A stretch of 64,000 nt of DNA from Labilithrix luteola. Its GTDB lineage: Bacteria; Myxococcota_A; Polyangia; Polyangiales; Polyangiaceae. Below are positions 42,705 to 51,358 of this stretch, in pieces. The position numbers and the translations under genes were made by a program. A model generated the notes under the pieces. The model was given only the letters and a program-made list of their open reading frames with translations, had not been told where the DNA came from and searched no databases. The stretch spans positions 2,418,001-2,482,000 of the forward strand of contig NZ_CP012333.1 of assembly GCF_001263205.1 (NCBI RefSeq), given 5' to 3'. How positions within the stretch are numbered: position 1 is the stretch's first letter; the number at the start of each line of letters is the position of its first letter.

Positions 42705-44018
42705 ATGCACATCCTTCCCGGCGCTCCGCTGGCCCGGGCGCTGCCGGCCATCCTCCTCGCCACGAGCGCATGGCTGTTCGGGTGCTCTCGCGAGGATTCC
42801 CACGTCCAGGTCGAAGAAGTCCGCTCCGGCCTCCACCGCGATACGACCCCCGGTCTCTCCGACGACGAGCGCACACAGTTCGCCCGCGGCCAGGCTGACT
42901 TCGCGGTCGATCTCTATCGCACCGTCGGCGCCTCTGCGGACCACGCGAACCGCAATCTCTTCCTCTCGCCCGTCAGCCTCTCGACCGTACTCGCCATGAC
43001 GTACGGCGGCGCGCGCGGCAGCACGGCCGAAGGTATGCGCAAGGCGCTGCGCTACGAGCTCCCGGACGACCGGATCCACGCCGCCTTCGACGACCTCGAT
43101 CTCGCCCTCTCGAGCCGCGGCCAGAACGTGTCGGGCAAGGATCCGTTCCGCCTGCGCGTGGTCAATTCGGCCTGGGCGCAGAAGGGCATGGTCTTCGAAG
43201 CGCCGTTCCTCGACAACCTCGCCGTCAACTACGGGACAGGCGTGAAGGTCGTGGATTTCAAGACCGCGACGGACGCCTCGCGACGCACCATCAACGGCTG
43301 GGTCGACGAGCAAACGGAGCAGCGCATCCCGGAGGTCTTCCCCGAGGGTCAGCTCTCCGCGGACACGCGTCTCGCCCTCGTCAATGCGGTCTACTTCAAG
43401 GCCGCATGGGCGGAGGAGTTCGACGCCCGGCAGACGAAGTCGGAGCCCTTCATGACGCTCGACGGACGAACGCCGACCGTCTCCATGATGCATGGCGTGT
43501 TCAAGACCTTCTATCTGGACGCCGAGGACTACGAAGCCGCCGCGCTCTGGTACCAGGGCTTCGAGGTCCAGATGCTCTTCGTCGTTCCCAAGCCGGGCAA
43601 GTTCGAGACCGTCGAGTCGTCGCTCACCGGCGGGAAGATGCTCGACGTGCTCGGTGGCCTCGGACGCGCCGCGCTCACCCTCGCCCTCCCGAAGTTCCGC
43701 CTCGACGACTCCTTCGATCTCGAAGCGCCCCTGACGGCCATGGGCATGGGCGCGGCCTTCTCGGATGCCGCCGACTTCCGTGGGATGGCCGCCGAATCGC
43801 TGAAGATCGGAAAGGTGGTCCAGAAGACGTTCGTCTCGGTGGACGAGCATCACACCGAAGCGGCAGCTGCGTCCGCGACCGGGATGGAACCGGTCGCTTA
43901 CAGCCCACCGCCGCCGCCCGTGACACTGACGGTGGACCGGCCCTTCCTGGCCGCCATCGTCGACACCCGCACGCGTTCGCTCGTCTTCTTCGGGCGCATC
44001 CTCGATCCCTCGAATTGA
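42705..44018 (+). CDS. Serpin-family protease inhibitor, lipoprotein
   Basis: This 437-residue protein is a serpin: NLFLSPVSLSTVLAMTYGGARGST, FEAPFLDNL, LALVNAVYFKAAWAEEFD and the C-terminal RPFLAAIVDTRTRSLVFFGRI are the family's landmark blocks. The reactive-centre hinge is VDEHHTEAAAASATGM, with the small-residue run needed for inhibitory insertion, followed by EPVAYSPPPPP. Lipobox WLFGC after a signal places it on the envelope; ATG 42705 gives a short lipoprotein signal, while ATG 42666 is also possible. It may protect the cell from its own or foreign proteases. A shadow LysR fragment follows. Confidence 0.9.
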   Translation: MHILPGAPLARALPAILLATSAWLFGCSREDSHVQVEEVRSGLHRDTTPGLSDDERTQFARGQADFAVDLYRTVGASADHANRNLFLSPVSLSTVLAMTYGGARGSTAEGMRKALRYELPDDRIHAAFDDLDLALSSRGQNVSGKDPFRLRVVNSAWAQKGMVFEAPFLDNLAVNYGTGVKVVDFKTATDASRRTINGWVDEQTEQRIPEVFPEGQLSADTRLALVNAVYFKAAWAEEFDARQTKSEPFMTLDGRTPTVSMMHGVFKTFYLDAEDYEAAALWYQGFEVQMLFVVPKPGKFETVESSLTGGKMLDVLGGLGRAALTLALPKFRLDDSFDLEAPLTAMGMGAAFSDAADFRGMAAESLKIGKVVQKTFVSVDEHHTEAAAASATGMEPVAYSPPPPPVTLTVDRPFLAAIVDTRTRSLVFFGRILDPSN

Positions 44019-44051
44019 GCGCGCGCATCTGAAACGCCTCGCGTCGTTGGG

Positions 44052-44252
44052 TCACGCGGAGCGCTTGTCTCCGAGCGAGACGCGCAGGCGCTTGGCGGCG
44101 AACTCCACGAAGGCCGCCGAGGTGCGCGAGGCCACACCCGGCAGCTGAACGAGATGCATCGGCAGCGGCGTCGGTTCGTAGTCGCGCTGCACGAGCTTCA
44201 GCGTCTTCTGCGCGACGAGCGCGTCGACCTCGTCGCGACCGGATGATGCGGT
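44052..44252 (-). pseudogene. Remnant of a LysR-type regulator (C-terminal end only)
   Basis: The minus strand encodes about 66 residues ending at a TGA, reading DEVDALVAQKTLKLVQRDYE, PTPLPMHLVQLPG and AAFVEFAAKRLRVSLGDKRSA, which match the C-terminal end of LysR effector domains (LLPDYEP... PxHLVYP... FVDFLA). No N-terminal part or start codon precedes it. It is an orphan fragment next to an intact LysR gene at 44748, suggesting deletion or rearrangement. Confidence 0.7.
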
Positions 44253-44347
44253 GACCTTGGTTCACGAACGTGGCCTCACGGCTCTCGGACTGTGAGCCTC
44301 AGCGCCACATAGGCAGAAGTCTCTCGAGCGGGTACGTTGGAACGACG

Positions 44348-44785
44348 ATGCGAGTTCAGCCCCTCATTGTGGTTCGAGACGTCGAAGTTTCGCGCCGGTT
44401 TTACGAACGGCTCTTGGGCTGCGCGGACGGCGGCGGTGGCGGCGGCAGTGACGGAGCTCGCGAGTACGCACGACTCGTCGACCCGCGACTGCATCACTCC
44501 CGCTGGGGGACGGACGGGCTCATCCTCCAGCTCCACGCCTGGGACGCCGACCATCACCATGGGCACATGGGTGATCGCAGCAAGCCCGTCGGAAACGGCG
44601 TGACGTTGTGGTTCGAAGTCGACGACTTCGACGCCGCCGTCGCGCGAGCTCGTGAGCTCGAGGCGCGCGTCGTCCTCGACGTGCATCGCAACCCGAACGC
44701 TCAACACCGCGAGCTGTGGATCGCCGACCCCGACGGCTACACGGTGGTCATCGCTTCGCCGGACGGCGAGGCGCCCGAGCCGTAG
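44348..44785 (+). CDS. VOC/glyoxalase-family protein
   Basis: This 145-residue protein has the vicinal-oxygen-chelate pattern: MRVQPLIVVRDVEVSRRFYERLLG at the start, a histidine-rich segment (LHAWDADHHHGH) and the closing HRELWIADPDGYTVVIA, where the Glu would be a metal ligand. A Gly-rich loop (GGGGGGS) lies in between. Members include glyoxalases, dioxygenases and antibiotic-resistance proteins; the substrate is unknown. Its 3' end overlaps the convergent LysR gene by 38 bases. Confidence 0.85.
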   Translation: MRVQPLIVVRDVEVSRRFYERLLGCADGGGGGGSDGAREYARLVDPRLHHSRWGTDGLILQLHAWDADHHHGHMGDRSKPVGNGVTLWFEVDDFDAAVARARELEARVVLDVHRNPNAQHRELWIADPDGYTVVIASPDGEAPEP

Positions 44786-45725
44786 CGACCGCCGCCGCGG
44801 TCTGTCGGGCCGAGAGCGGTCGCATCGGCTCGATCTGCTCGGCGAGTGCGTCCACGAAGAGGCGGACCTTCGGCGGGAGGTGCTGGCGGCTGGGATAGAC
44901 CGCATACACGGGGCGGACTGTGGCCTCACCGCCGAACAACACGCAAAGTCGTCCCTCCCGCACGGCATCTCCACACAGGATCGCCGGCAGACGCGCGATG
45001 CCGACACCCGCGAGGGCGGCGTCGCACGCCATCTCGAGATCGTTGACGACGAGGGCGGGGGTCACCCTCGCCCGCACGCCCGCCACCTCCCACGTCTCGA
45101 ACACACGCAGCCCGATTGTACGCGCCGTCCCGAGCGCGCTCGGCCGAAGGTCGCCGTGCGACCGCAGGAAGCCGGGGCTGGCGACGCAGTAGACGTGAGA
45201 TTCGCCGAGCTTTCGCGTCGTCAAGCTGGAGTCGTCGAGCTTGCCGATGCGGAGCGCCACGTCGAAGCCTTCTTCGATGAGGTCGACGCGTCGATCGCTC
45301 ACCACGAGCTCGACGCGCAGCTTCGGGTGCTCGAGGAGATAGCGCGCGACGACGGGCGCGAGATAGCGGCGTCCATAGAGCGCCGGCGCCGATACGCGGA
45401 GGATGCCCGAAGGCTCCGCCTGGTACGCGAGCACCTCGCCGTTGGCTTCGTCAATCTGCGCGGCGATCGCCGCACACCGCTCGTAGTAGGCGCCGCCTGC
45501 GTCCGTCATGCGGAGTCGGCGGGTCGTACGCTCCAGCAGGCGAACACCGAGCCTTCCTTCGAGCTTCGCGATGCGCTCGCTCACCGTCTGCTTCGTGATC
45601 CCCAGGACGCGCGCGGCGCCCGTGAAGCCGCCCTCACGTACGACCTCGGCGAAGAGGAGCATGTCGGCGGGCGCGATCGCGGGAGACGCGCTGCGTGGCG
45701 TGCTCGCTCCGGTGGGGCTGCGCAT
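44748..45725 (-). CDS. LysR-type transcriptional regulator
   Basis: This 325-residue regulator has the N-terminal helix-turn-helix (FAEVVREGGFTGAARVLGI, TKQTVSERIAKLEGRLGVRL) and a C-terminal periplasmic-binding-like effector domain (RVSAPALYGRRYLAPVVARY, VDLIEEGFDVALRIGKLDD). Start at 45725. It is divergent from the NmrA-type gene at 45802, separated by 76 bases, so it probably controls that gene. It belongs to the aromatic/NmrA-pair subgroup often found in such layouts. Confidence 0.9.
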   Translation of the reverse strand: MRSPTGASTPRSASPAIAPADMLLFAEVVREGGFTGAARVLGITKQTVSERIAKLEGRLGVRLLERTTRRLRMTDAGGAYYERCAAIAAQIDEANGEVLAYQAEPSGILRVSAPALYGRRYLAPVVARYLLEHPKLRVELVVSDRRVDLIEEGFDVALRIGKLDDSSLTTRKLGESHVYCVASPGFLRSHGDLRPSALGTARTIGLRVFETWEVAGVRARVTPALVVNDLEMACDAALAGVGIARLPAILCGDAVREGRLCVLFGGEATVRPVYAVYPSRQHLPPKVRLFVDALAEQIEPMRPLSARQTAAAVATARAPRRPAKR

Positions 45726-45801
45726 CGTCAGGTTTTACCAGACGGTCCGTGCGGATGATCGTTCATTGTCAGGACGAGACCGCGGCGCCATCGTCCAACG
45801 C

Positions 45802-46713
45802 ATGAAAGACAAACTCGTCGTGGTGGTAGGTGCAGGAGGCAAGCTGGGCCGGCTCATCGTCAGGTCCCTGCTCGAGCATCCCGAGGTTCGCGTGCGCGCC
45901 CTGGTACGCGATCCTCGCAAGCTCGACGACGCCGGCTGGCCGGCGGATCGGGTCGAGGCGATGGCCTTCGACGCCGTGAGCTCGACGGCGGCGGCGCGCG
46001 AAGACGCCATGCGTCCAGCCTTCAGCGTCATCTCGGCTCTCCAGGGCGGGCCCGACATCATCATCGACGCGCAGCTCGCGCTTGTCCGCGCAGCGAAGGC
46101 TGCGGGCGCACGTCGCTTCATCGCGTCGGACTACTCGTTCGACTTCTTCACACTCTCCGAGGGAATCAACGTGGCCGCCGACTGGCGGCGCCAGCTCGCC
46201 ATCCGCGCCCGCGAGGAGAATTCCGGCGCGTTCGAGCTCGTGCACGTGTTGAACGGCATGTTCCTCGATCGAAACGTGTTCTCCTTCCTCGAGATCTTCG
46301 ATGCGGAGAAACGCATCCTGCGTTACTGGGGCGAAGGAACGACGCCGATCGATCTCACGACCTGGGAAGACACGGCGGCTTTCACGGCCGAGGCCGCCCT
46401 CGACGAGGATCGCGTCCCCGAGCGCCTCTCCGTCTCCGGAGGGCGCATGGACATCTTCACGCTGGCAAAGACGTGGGAGGCGGTGCACGGGAAGAGCCTC
46501 ACGCTGGAGCGCCTCGGCTCGCTCGACGATCTCGCGCGCGAGACGAGGCGCCGCCTCGACGCCGACCCGCGAAACCCACTGTCGTGGCTCCCCATGATGT
46601 ACGCACGCGGCGTGTTCGGCGGTGAGGCCCTCCTCTCCGAGAACCACAATGCGCGCTACCCATCGGTCCGCCCGACGAGCATCGCGGACGGGATCGCGCG
46701 CGGCGCTCTCTGA
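45802..46713 (+). CDS. NmrA-like NAD(P)-binding oxidoreductase
   Basis: This 303-residue SDR-fold protein has the Rossmann motif VVVGAGGKLGRLIV and the NmrA-type segments SVISALQGGPDIIIDAQLAL and ARRFIASDYSFDFF. Such proteins are isoflavone-reductase-like oxidoreductases or redox-sensing regulators. The start ATG 45802 is near the divergent LysR gene, which likely regulates it. No signal or membrane segment is present. Confidence 0.85.
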   Translation: MKDKLVVVVGAGGKLGRLIVRSLLEHPEVRVRALVRDPRKLDDAGWPADRVEAMAFDAVSSTAAAREDAMRPAFSVISALQGGPDIIIDAQLALVRAAKAAGARRFIASDYSFDFFTLSEGINVAADWRRQLAIRAREENSGAFELVHVLNGMFLDRNVFSFLEIFDAEKRILRYWGEGTTPIDLTTWEDTAAFTAEAALDEDRVPERLSVSGGRMDIFTLAKTWEAVHGKSLTLERLGSLDDLARETRRRLDADPRNPLSWLPMMYARGVFGGEALLSENHNARYPSVRPTSIADGIARGAL

Positions 46714-46714
46714 A

Positions 46715-48178
46715 TCACCGAGACTCGAAGAGCGCGGTGGCCTCGTCCTCGTCGCGTTCGGCACGCACGAGCCTATCGAGCGCGTGATGCCCCTCCTCGA
46801 CGAGCTGCTCGGAGGCGTAGTGCCCGAGCGGACCACCGGACAGCGCGGCGGCGCGCGCGACGGTGACGGAGATCTCCGCGCTCGCGATGCGCTGCAGCAA
46901 GAGTTGGCGGCGGACGGCACGGATCCCGAGCCGCGAGCGGATCTCCGCGACGGCGTCATCGAGACGCCTTGCGAGGGCACGGACGGATGGTGAGTCGTCG
47001 AACTGGACGATCGGCGCGGACGACGTCACCCTCGCAGCGCCGATTCGAACGAGGAGGACGTCGTTGGCTCCTTCGAAGATCCGCGTGATGCGCGAATCGC
47101 GGAGCATCCTCGCCACGCCCGTCGGCTCGAGGAATCCGAGCGCGCCGTGAAGCTGCACGGCCCGGTCGCACACGGCGAAGGCCGACTCGCTCGTGAAGAC
47201 CTTCGCGATCGCGGAGGACGTCTCGATGTTTCTTCCCCGCGCTTGCTCGTCGGCGACGCTCTTCATGATCGCTTCCATCGCGTGGACGCGCGCGGCCATC
47301 CACGCGACGTGCACGCGCGTGGCGCCGAACTCACCGATGGCACGGCCGAACTGGCGTCGCATCCCCACGTAGGCGACGGTCGCGTCGAGCGCAGCTCGGG
47401 CCGTGCCCACACATCCGGCGGACATGAGGGTCCTTCCCCAGCCGAGGAGCTCGTGCGCCACATCCATTCCGCGGCCCGCCTCTCCGATGAGGTTGGTCCA
47501 CGGGACGACCGCTCCGTCGAACGTCAAGGTCACCGTCGACGATCCGCGGACGCCCAACTTGTCCTCTTCCAGACCGATCTCCACCCCGGGCGTGTCGCGA
47601 GGGATGCACACGACCGACGTTGCGCGCTCTCCGCCGATCCCCGGTGTTCGCACGAGGACCGTGAAGAGTCCGGCGAAGCCCCCGTTCGTGACATAGCTCT
47701 TCTCTCCGACGATGCGCAGCCCCTCACGCGTCGGCTCGGCCGTCGTGCGGATGGCCGTGAGGTCCGATCCCGCGTTCGCCTCGGTGACCGAGAACGAAGC
47801 AACGCATTCGCCCGATGCGAGCCGCGGAAGCCACGTGCTCCGAAGCTCGGGCGAGCCGTACGCGACGAGCCCGCGGGTGCCGAGCCCCACGTGTAGCCCG
47901 ATCATGATCGCGATGGATCGATCGACGCGAGCCAGCTCCGTGACGACACGGCAGGCCGACCCGAGCGGGAGCCCCGCGCCGCCGTACTCCGTGGGGATGG
48001 TGAGACCGAAGAGCCCCAAGCCCGCCGCGCTTTCGCGCACGGCGGCGGGGATGAGGCCCTCTCGATCGATCGCCTCGGCCCGCACCTCTCTCGCGAGGAA
48101 CTTGCGGACCTGGGGCAGGAGCAGCTCGACGACATCGGCCTCCGGAGCGGCCGAGACGTTCACGCTCGTGCTCGACAT
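46715..48178 (-). CDS. Acyl-CoA (acyl-ACP) dehydrogenase
   Basis: This 487-residue flavoprotein has the acyl-CoA dehydrogenase domains: N-terminal helical (LLLPQVRKFLAREVRAEAID), middle beta (SVTEANAGSDLTAIRTTAEP) and C-terminal helical with the catalytic Glu in RITRIFEGANDVLL. It would introduce a trans-2 double bond. It overlaps the ACP start by 19 bases, so its substrate may be an acyl chain on that ACP rather than a CoA ester; this is inference. The C-terminal extension beyond the usual 380-400 residues (from about 405) is long. Confidence 0.88.
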   Translation of the reverse strand: MSSTSVNVSAAPEADVVELLLPQVRKFLAREVRAEAIDREGLIPAAVRESAAGLGLFGLTIPTEYGGAGLPLGSACRVVTELARVDRSIAIMIGLHVGLGTRGLVAYGSPELRSTWLPRLASGECVASFSVTEANAGSDLTAIRTTAEPTREGLRIVGEKSYVTNGGFAGLFTVLVRTPGIGGERATSVVCIPRDTPGVEIGLEEDKLGVRGSSTVTLTFDGAVVPWTNLIGEAGRGMDVAHELLGWGRTLMSAGCVGTARAALDATVAYVGMRRQFGRAIGEFGATRVHVAWMAARVHAMEAIMKSVADEQARGRNIETSSAIAKVFTSESAFAVCDRAVQLHGALGFLEPTGVARMLRDSRITRIFEGANDVLLVRIGAARVTSSAPIVQFDDSPSVRALARRLDDAVAEIRSRLGIRAVRRQLLLQRIASAEISVTVARAAALSGGPLGHYASEQLVEEGHHALDRLVRAERDEDEATALFESR

Positions 48179-48417
48179 TGGCTCTCCACGAATGCGCAGG
48201 CATCGTCAACCGTGCGGATATCCATGGCGTCCTCGATCATGAGGTCGAGGTCCAGCTTCTCTCCGATCGTGGAGAGCAGCTCGAGACTCGAGAGCGAGTC
48301 CATCCCGAGATCCTCACGAAGGCGGTCGTCACCACGAAGCTTGCTCCGGTCCACTTCGGCGATCTCCGCGAGGACCGTGAGAGCGATGGTGCGGGAGTCT
48401 TGCTCATACGTGTTCAT
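48160..48417 (-). CDS. Acyl carrier protein of the FAAL cluster
   Basis: This 85-residue ACP has a classic attachment motif DSLSSLELL (Ser within GMDSLSSLELLSTIG). Four-helix pattern and acidic surface fit. It overlaps the dehydrogenase by 19 bases downstream and the SDR by 14 bases upstream, so the three minus-strand genes are one operon. It probably accepts the fatty acid activated by the divergent fatty-acyl-AMP ligase. Confidence 0.85.
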   Translation of the reverse strand: MNTYEQDSRTIALTVLAEIAEVDRSKLRGDDRLREDLGMDSLSSLELLSTIGEKLDLDLMIEDAMDIRTVDDACAFVESQCRARA

Positions 48418-49426
48418 TCATTGCCTCCTTCGATGCTGGCCGCGGCACGAAGCCGAAGCGCGAGAGCCATGCGTGCGCCCGATCGAGCGCCTGTTCGAGC
48501 GGCGTGAGTGACAGGCCAAGTTCCATCTCGACGCGCGCGTTCGACACGCGTTGTCCATGCACCGCCATGTCCACGAACTCGCGCGGGATGGGGACGCGCC
48601 CCTTTTGCGGTGCCGCAGCGAGCTCGTCGACGAGGGCACGCGCACGAGCCTCGTCCGCGGAGAGCTCGAGGTCGGGCACGGTACCTCCATAACGACGAGC
48701 GATGGTCTGCAGCAGCTCCAGCACGCGCAGCGAGTGGCCTGCGATGGCGTAGCGCGTCCCGGGCGTCTTGGAGCCGGCCGCCACGTGAGCGCGAGCAACG
48801 TCGCCGACGTCGACGATGTTGACGCGGCCGTCGACCCACCACGGGAGCAGGCCGCGGACCACGCCGGCGATCACCGAGCCGGTGCCGAGCCGCAGGTCGC
48901 CTGGGCCGATGCAACCGCCGGGCAGCAACGTCACGGCGTCGAGCCCGGCCCGCCGTGCGCTCTCGACCTCCTGCTCCATCGCCCACTTGACCGCGCGATA
49001 GACGCTGTCGGTCGGCATGCTGGGCAGCACGTCGCGTTCGTCGGCGAAACGGTAATCGGGCGACGACGCCAGCGTCGCGATCGTCGACGTGTAGACGAGC
49101 CGCGGGACCGATGCCGCTCGTGCGGCCGCACATACGTTGGCAACGCCCTGGACGCCCAGTTCGAGCGAAGCCTGGAGGTTGATCGAGTATCGCGGATAAT
49201 AGGCGCCGGCGAGGTAGACGACATCACAGTCGGACATCGCGCGTTTGAGCTTCTCGGGCTCCTCGAGCGAGGCATCGACGAGGTTCACCGGCCGCTTCCG
49301 CACCAGCACCGTGACCGACTGCTTGCGGCGGGTGACCGTGACGGTCGCTCCGGCCTCGAGGAGCGCATCCACGATGTTGAGTCCGACGAAGCCCGTACCG
49401 CCGATGACCAGCGCGCGCATACTCAT
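48404..49426 (-). CDS. NAD(P)-dependent epimerase/reductase (SDR)
   Basis: This 340-residue extended SDR has the Rossmann motif VIGGTGFVGLNIVDALLE, the substrate-binding SAYYPRY-like segment and the YxxxK active site (VYRAVKWAMEQ). VKGVANVCAAARAASVPRLV-type segments fit dihydroflavonol-reductase-like or 3-beta-HSD-like enzymes. ATG 49426 begins the motif; an ATG at 49420 is also possible. It is first of the minus-strand operon with ACP and dehydrogenase, and divergent from the fatty-acyl-AMP ligase. Confidence 0.85.
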   Translation of the reverse strand: MSMRALVIGGTGFVGLNIVDALLEAGATVTVTRRKQSVTVLVRKRPVNLVDASLEEPEKLKRAMSDCDVVYLAGAYYPRYSINLQASLELGVQGVANVCAAARAASVPRLVYTSTIATLASSPDYRFADERDVLPSMPTDSVYRAVKWAMEQEVESARRAGLDAVTLLPGGCIGPGDLRLGTGSVIAGVVRGLLPWWVDGRVNIVDVGDVARAHVAAGSKTPGTRYAIAGHSLRVLELLQTIARRYGGTVPDLELSADEARARALVDELAAAPQKGRVPIPREFVDMAVHGQRVSNARVEMELGLSLTPLEQALDRAHAWLSRFGFVPRPASKEAMNEHV

Positions 49427-49639
49427 GGCCCGCGCACCATGGCCCAGGCGAGAGGGCGCTCGATTGCGCTCGATCAATCGGCCTGCGTCCGAAGACCGCT
49501 TCACCGCGTAGCGTGCTGGGCGCGCAGCGACGCGCAAGAACCGCGTCGACGCGCGGGATCTGCGCGGATCTACCCTCGAGTCGACCGATTGATCTCGCGC
49601 AACCCGCGTCGAGCGGCGATCGACCAAGCTCCGCGCCGC

Positions 49640-51358
49640 ATGAGCGCCCCTCTCTCTCGAGCTTCGAGCCCCATCGACGTGCGCCCTCCCCACGACACCC
49701 TCGTCGCTGCCTTCGAGGCCGCGGCTCGCGCGCACGCCCCGTTCGTGACGATCCACGGCGGGCGAGAGCCACTAACGCTCACCTCGGAGGCCGCGCTCGA
49801 CTCGTCGTACCGCTGGGCGAAGCTCCTCGCGAGCCGCGGAGTAGGCGCCGGCGACCGCGTCCTCGTCCTTCTCCCGACGAGCCACGCGTTCGTGGAGGCG
49901 ATGCTCGGCACGATGCTCCTCGGCGCGGTGCCCGTGCCGCTCGCGACGCCGATGACGTTCGGCAGCGTCGACCGCTACCTCATGAACCTCGCAGCCATCG
50001 CCACGGACTGTGGCGCACGTGGCACCATCACCTACGGGCGCATCCGCGCCGCGCTCGAGAGCAATCCGGCGCTAGGCGCTCCACTCGGCGAGGTGATGAG
50101 CGAGGGCGACCTCGACGGCGTGGGCAGCATATGCATGAAGCTCCCCTCCATCGGCGGCAGCGATCCCGCGTTCATCCAGTACACGTCGGGGACCACCGGG
50201 GCCCCGAAGGGCGCCGTGATCTCGCACCGCGCGCTGGTCTCGAACACCTTCGCCATCTCGAGCGGGCTCTCGCTCAGCGATCGCGATGTCGGCGTGAGTT
50301 GGCTGCCACTCTTCCACGACATGGGGCTCATCGGCGTGCTGCTCACGTCGATCTGCCATCCGTATCCGATCCACGTGATGTCGCCCGAGTCGTTCGTGAT
50401 GAATCCGCGACGCTGGCTCGATCTCGTCGCCAAAGTCGGCGGCACGCTCTCGGCCGCGCCGAATTTCGCCTACGACATGACGTGCGCACGCGCGGGTGAT
50501 GTCGCCGACCTGCGGCTCGACACCTGGCGCCACGCGCTCAACGGCGCCGAGCCCATCCAGATGACCTCGGTCGCGCGCTTCACCGAGCGCTTCGCGCCGA
50601 ACGGCTTCCGCAGCGACGCACCGCTCCCCGTCTACGGCATGGCCGAGGCGACGCTCGCCGTCACGTTCCCTTCGCTCGCCAGTAAGATGCAGACGCTCGA
50701 GGTCGCTCGAGACGCGCTGGAAGGAGAGCGCCGCGCGGTGCCGCTCCCTGGCGGACATCCGGCCGTGAGCGTCGGCTACCCGGTTGCCGGGATGCGCATC
50801 GAGGTGGTCGCCGAGGATGGGCGCGTCGTGCCGGAGCGGACGATCGGAGACATCCGCGTGGCGGGGCCGTCCCTGATGGACGGATACTTCGGCAACGACG
50901 AGGCGAGCGCGGCGGCGATCTCGGGCGGGTGGCTCCGCACCGGCGACCTGGGCTTCATCGACGGCGGGCGACTCTTCGTCACCGGCCGCGCGAAGGATCT
51001 CATCATCAAGGGCGGCCGCAACGTCTACCCCTACGATGTCGAGCGCGTTGCGGGAGAGGTCGAGGGCGTCCGTCAAGGCGGCGTCGCAGCCTTCGGGCGC
51101 ACGAACGTCGCGACGGGAACCGAGGACCTCGTCGTGATCGTCGAGACGCCCCACGGTGACGCGGAGCGCCGCGAGGTGATCGCCAAGGCGGTCCGTGCGG
51201 AGCTCCTCTCCGTCCTCGGGATCAAGCCCGACGAGATCCGCCTCTGCGGCGTCGGCAAGGTGCCTCGTACGACGAGCGGGAAGATCCGTCGACGCGAGTG
51301 CGCGCGTCTCTTCGCGGAAGGGATGCTCGGGAGTGCGCAGGAATTGCACGACCGATGA
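49640..51358 (+). CDS. Fatty-acyl-AMP ligase (FAAL-type)
   Basis: This 572-residue adenylate-forming enzyme activates a fatty acid with ATP and loads it on a carrier protein. Motifs are FIQYTSGTTGAPKG, YGMAEATLAVTF (the FAAL-type A5 motif), GWLRTGDLGFIDGG and GKIRRRECARL. The ATG at 49640 starts the conserved region (DTLVAAFEAAARAHA). It is divergent from the ACP-containing operon, 213 bases away, and overlaps the CRP-type regulator by 4 bases. An acyl-CoA ligase role is the alternative. Confidence 0.87.
   Translation: MSAPLSRASSPIDVRPPHDTLVAAFEAAARAHAPFVTIHGGREPLTLTSEAALDSSYRWAKLLASRGVGAGDRVLVLLPTSHAFVEAMLGTMLLGAVPVPLATPMTFGSVDRYLMNLAAIATDCGARGTITYGRIRAALESNPALGAPLGEVMSEGDLDGVGSICMKLPSIGGSDPAFIQYTSGTTGAPKGAVISHRALVSNTFAISSGLSLSDRDVGVSWLPLFHDMGLIGVLLTSICHPYPIHVMSPESFVMNPRRWLDLVAKVGGTLSAAPNFAYDMTCARAGDVADLRLDTWRHALNGAEPIQMTSVARFTERFAPNGFRSDAPLPVYGMAEATLAVTFPSLASKMQTLEVARDALEGERRAVPLPGGHPAVSVGYPVAGMRIEVVAEDGRVVPERTIGDIRVAGPSLMDGYFGNDEASAAAISGGWLRTGDLGFIDGGRLFVTGRAKDLIIKGGRNVYPYDVERVAGEVEGVRQGGVAAFGRTNVATGTEDLVVIVETPHGDAERREVIAKAVRAELLSVLGIKPDEIRLCGVGKVPRTTSGKIRRRECARLFAEGMLGSAQELHDR

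Noticed and set aside
44052..44252. A complete small gene at the LysR remnant
   Set aside because: There is no start codon with a ribosome-binding site and only the C-terminal part of a LysR domain is present.
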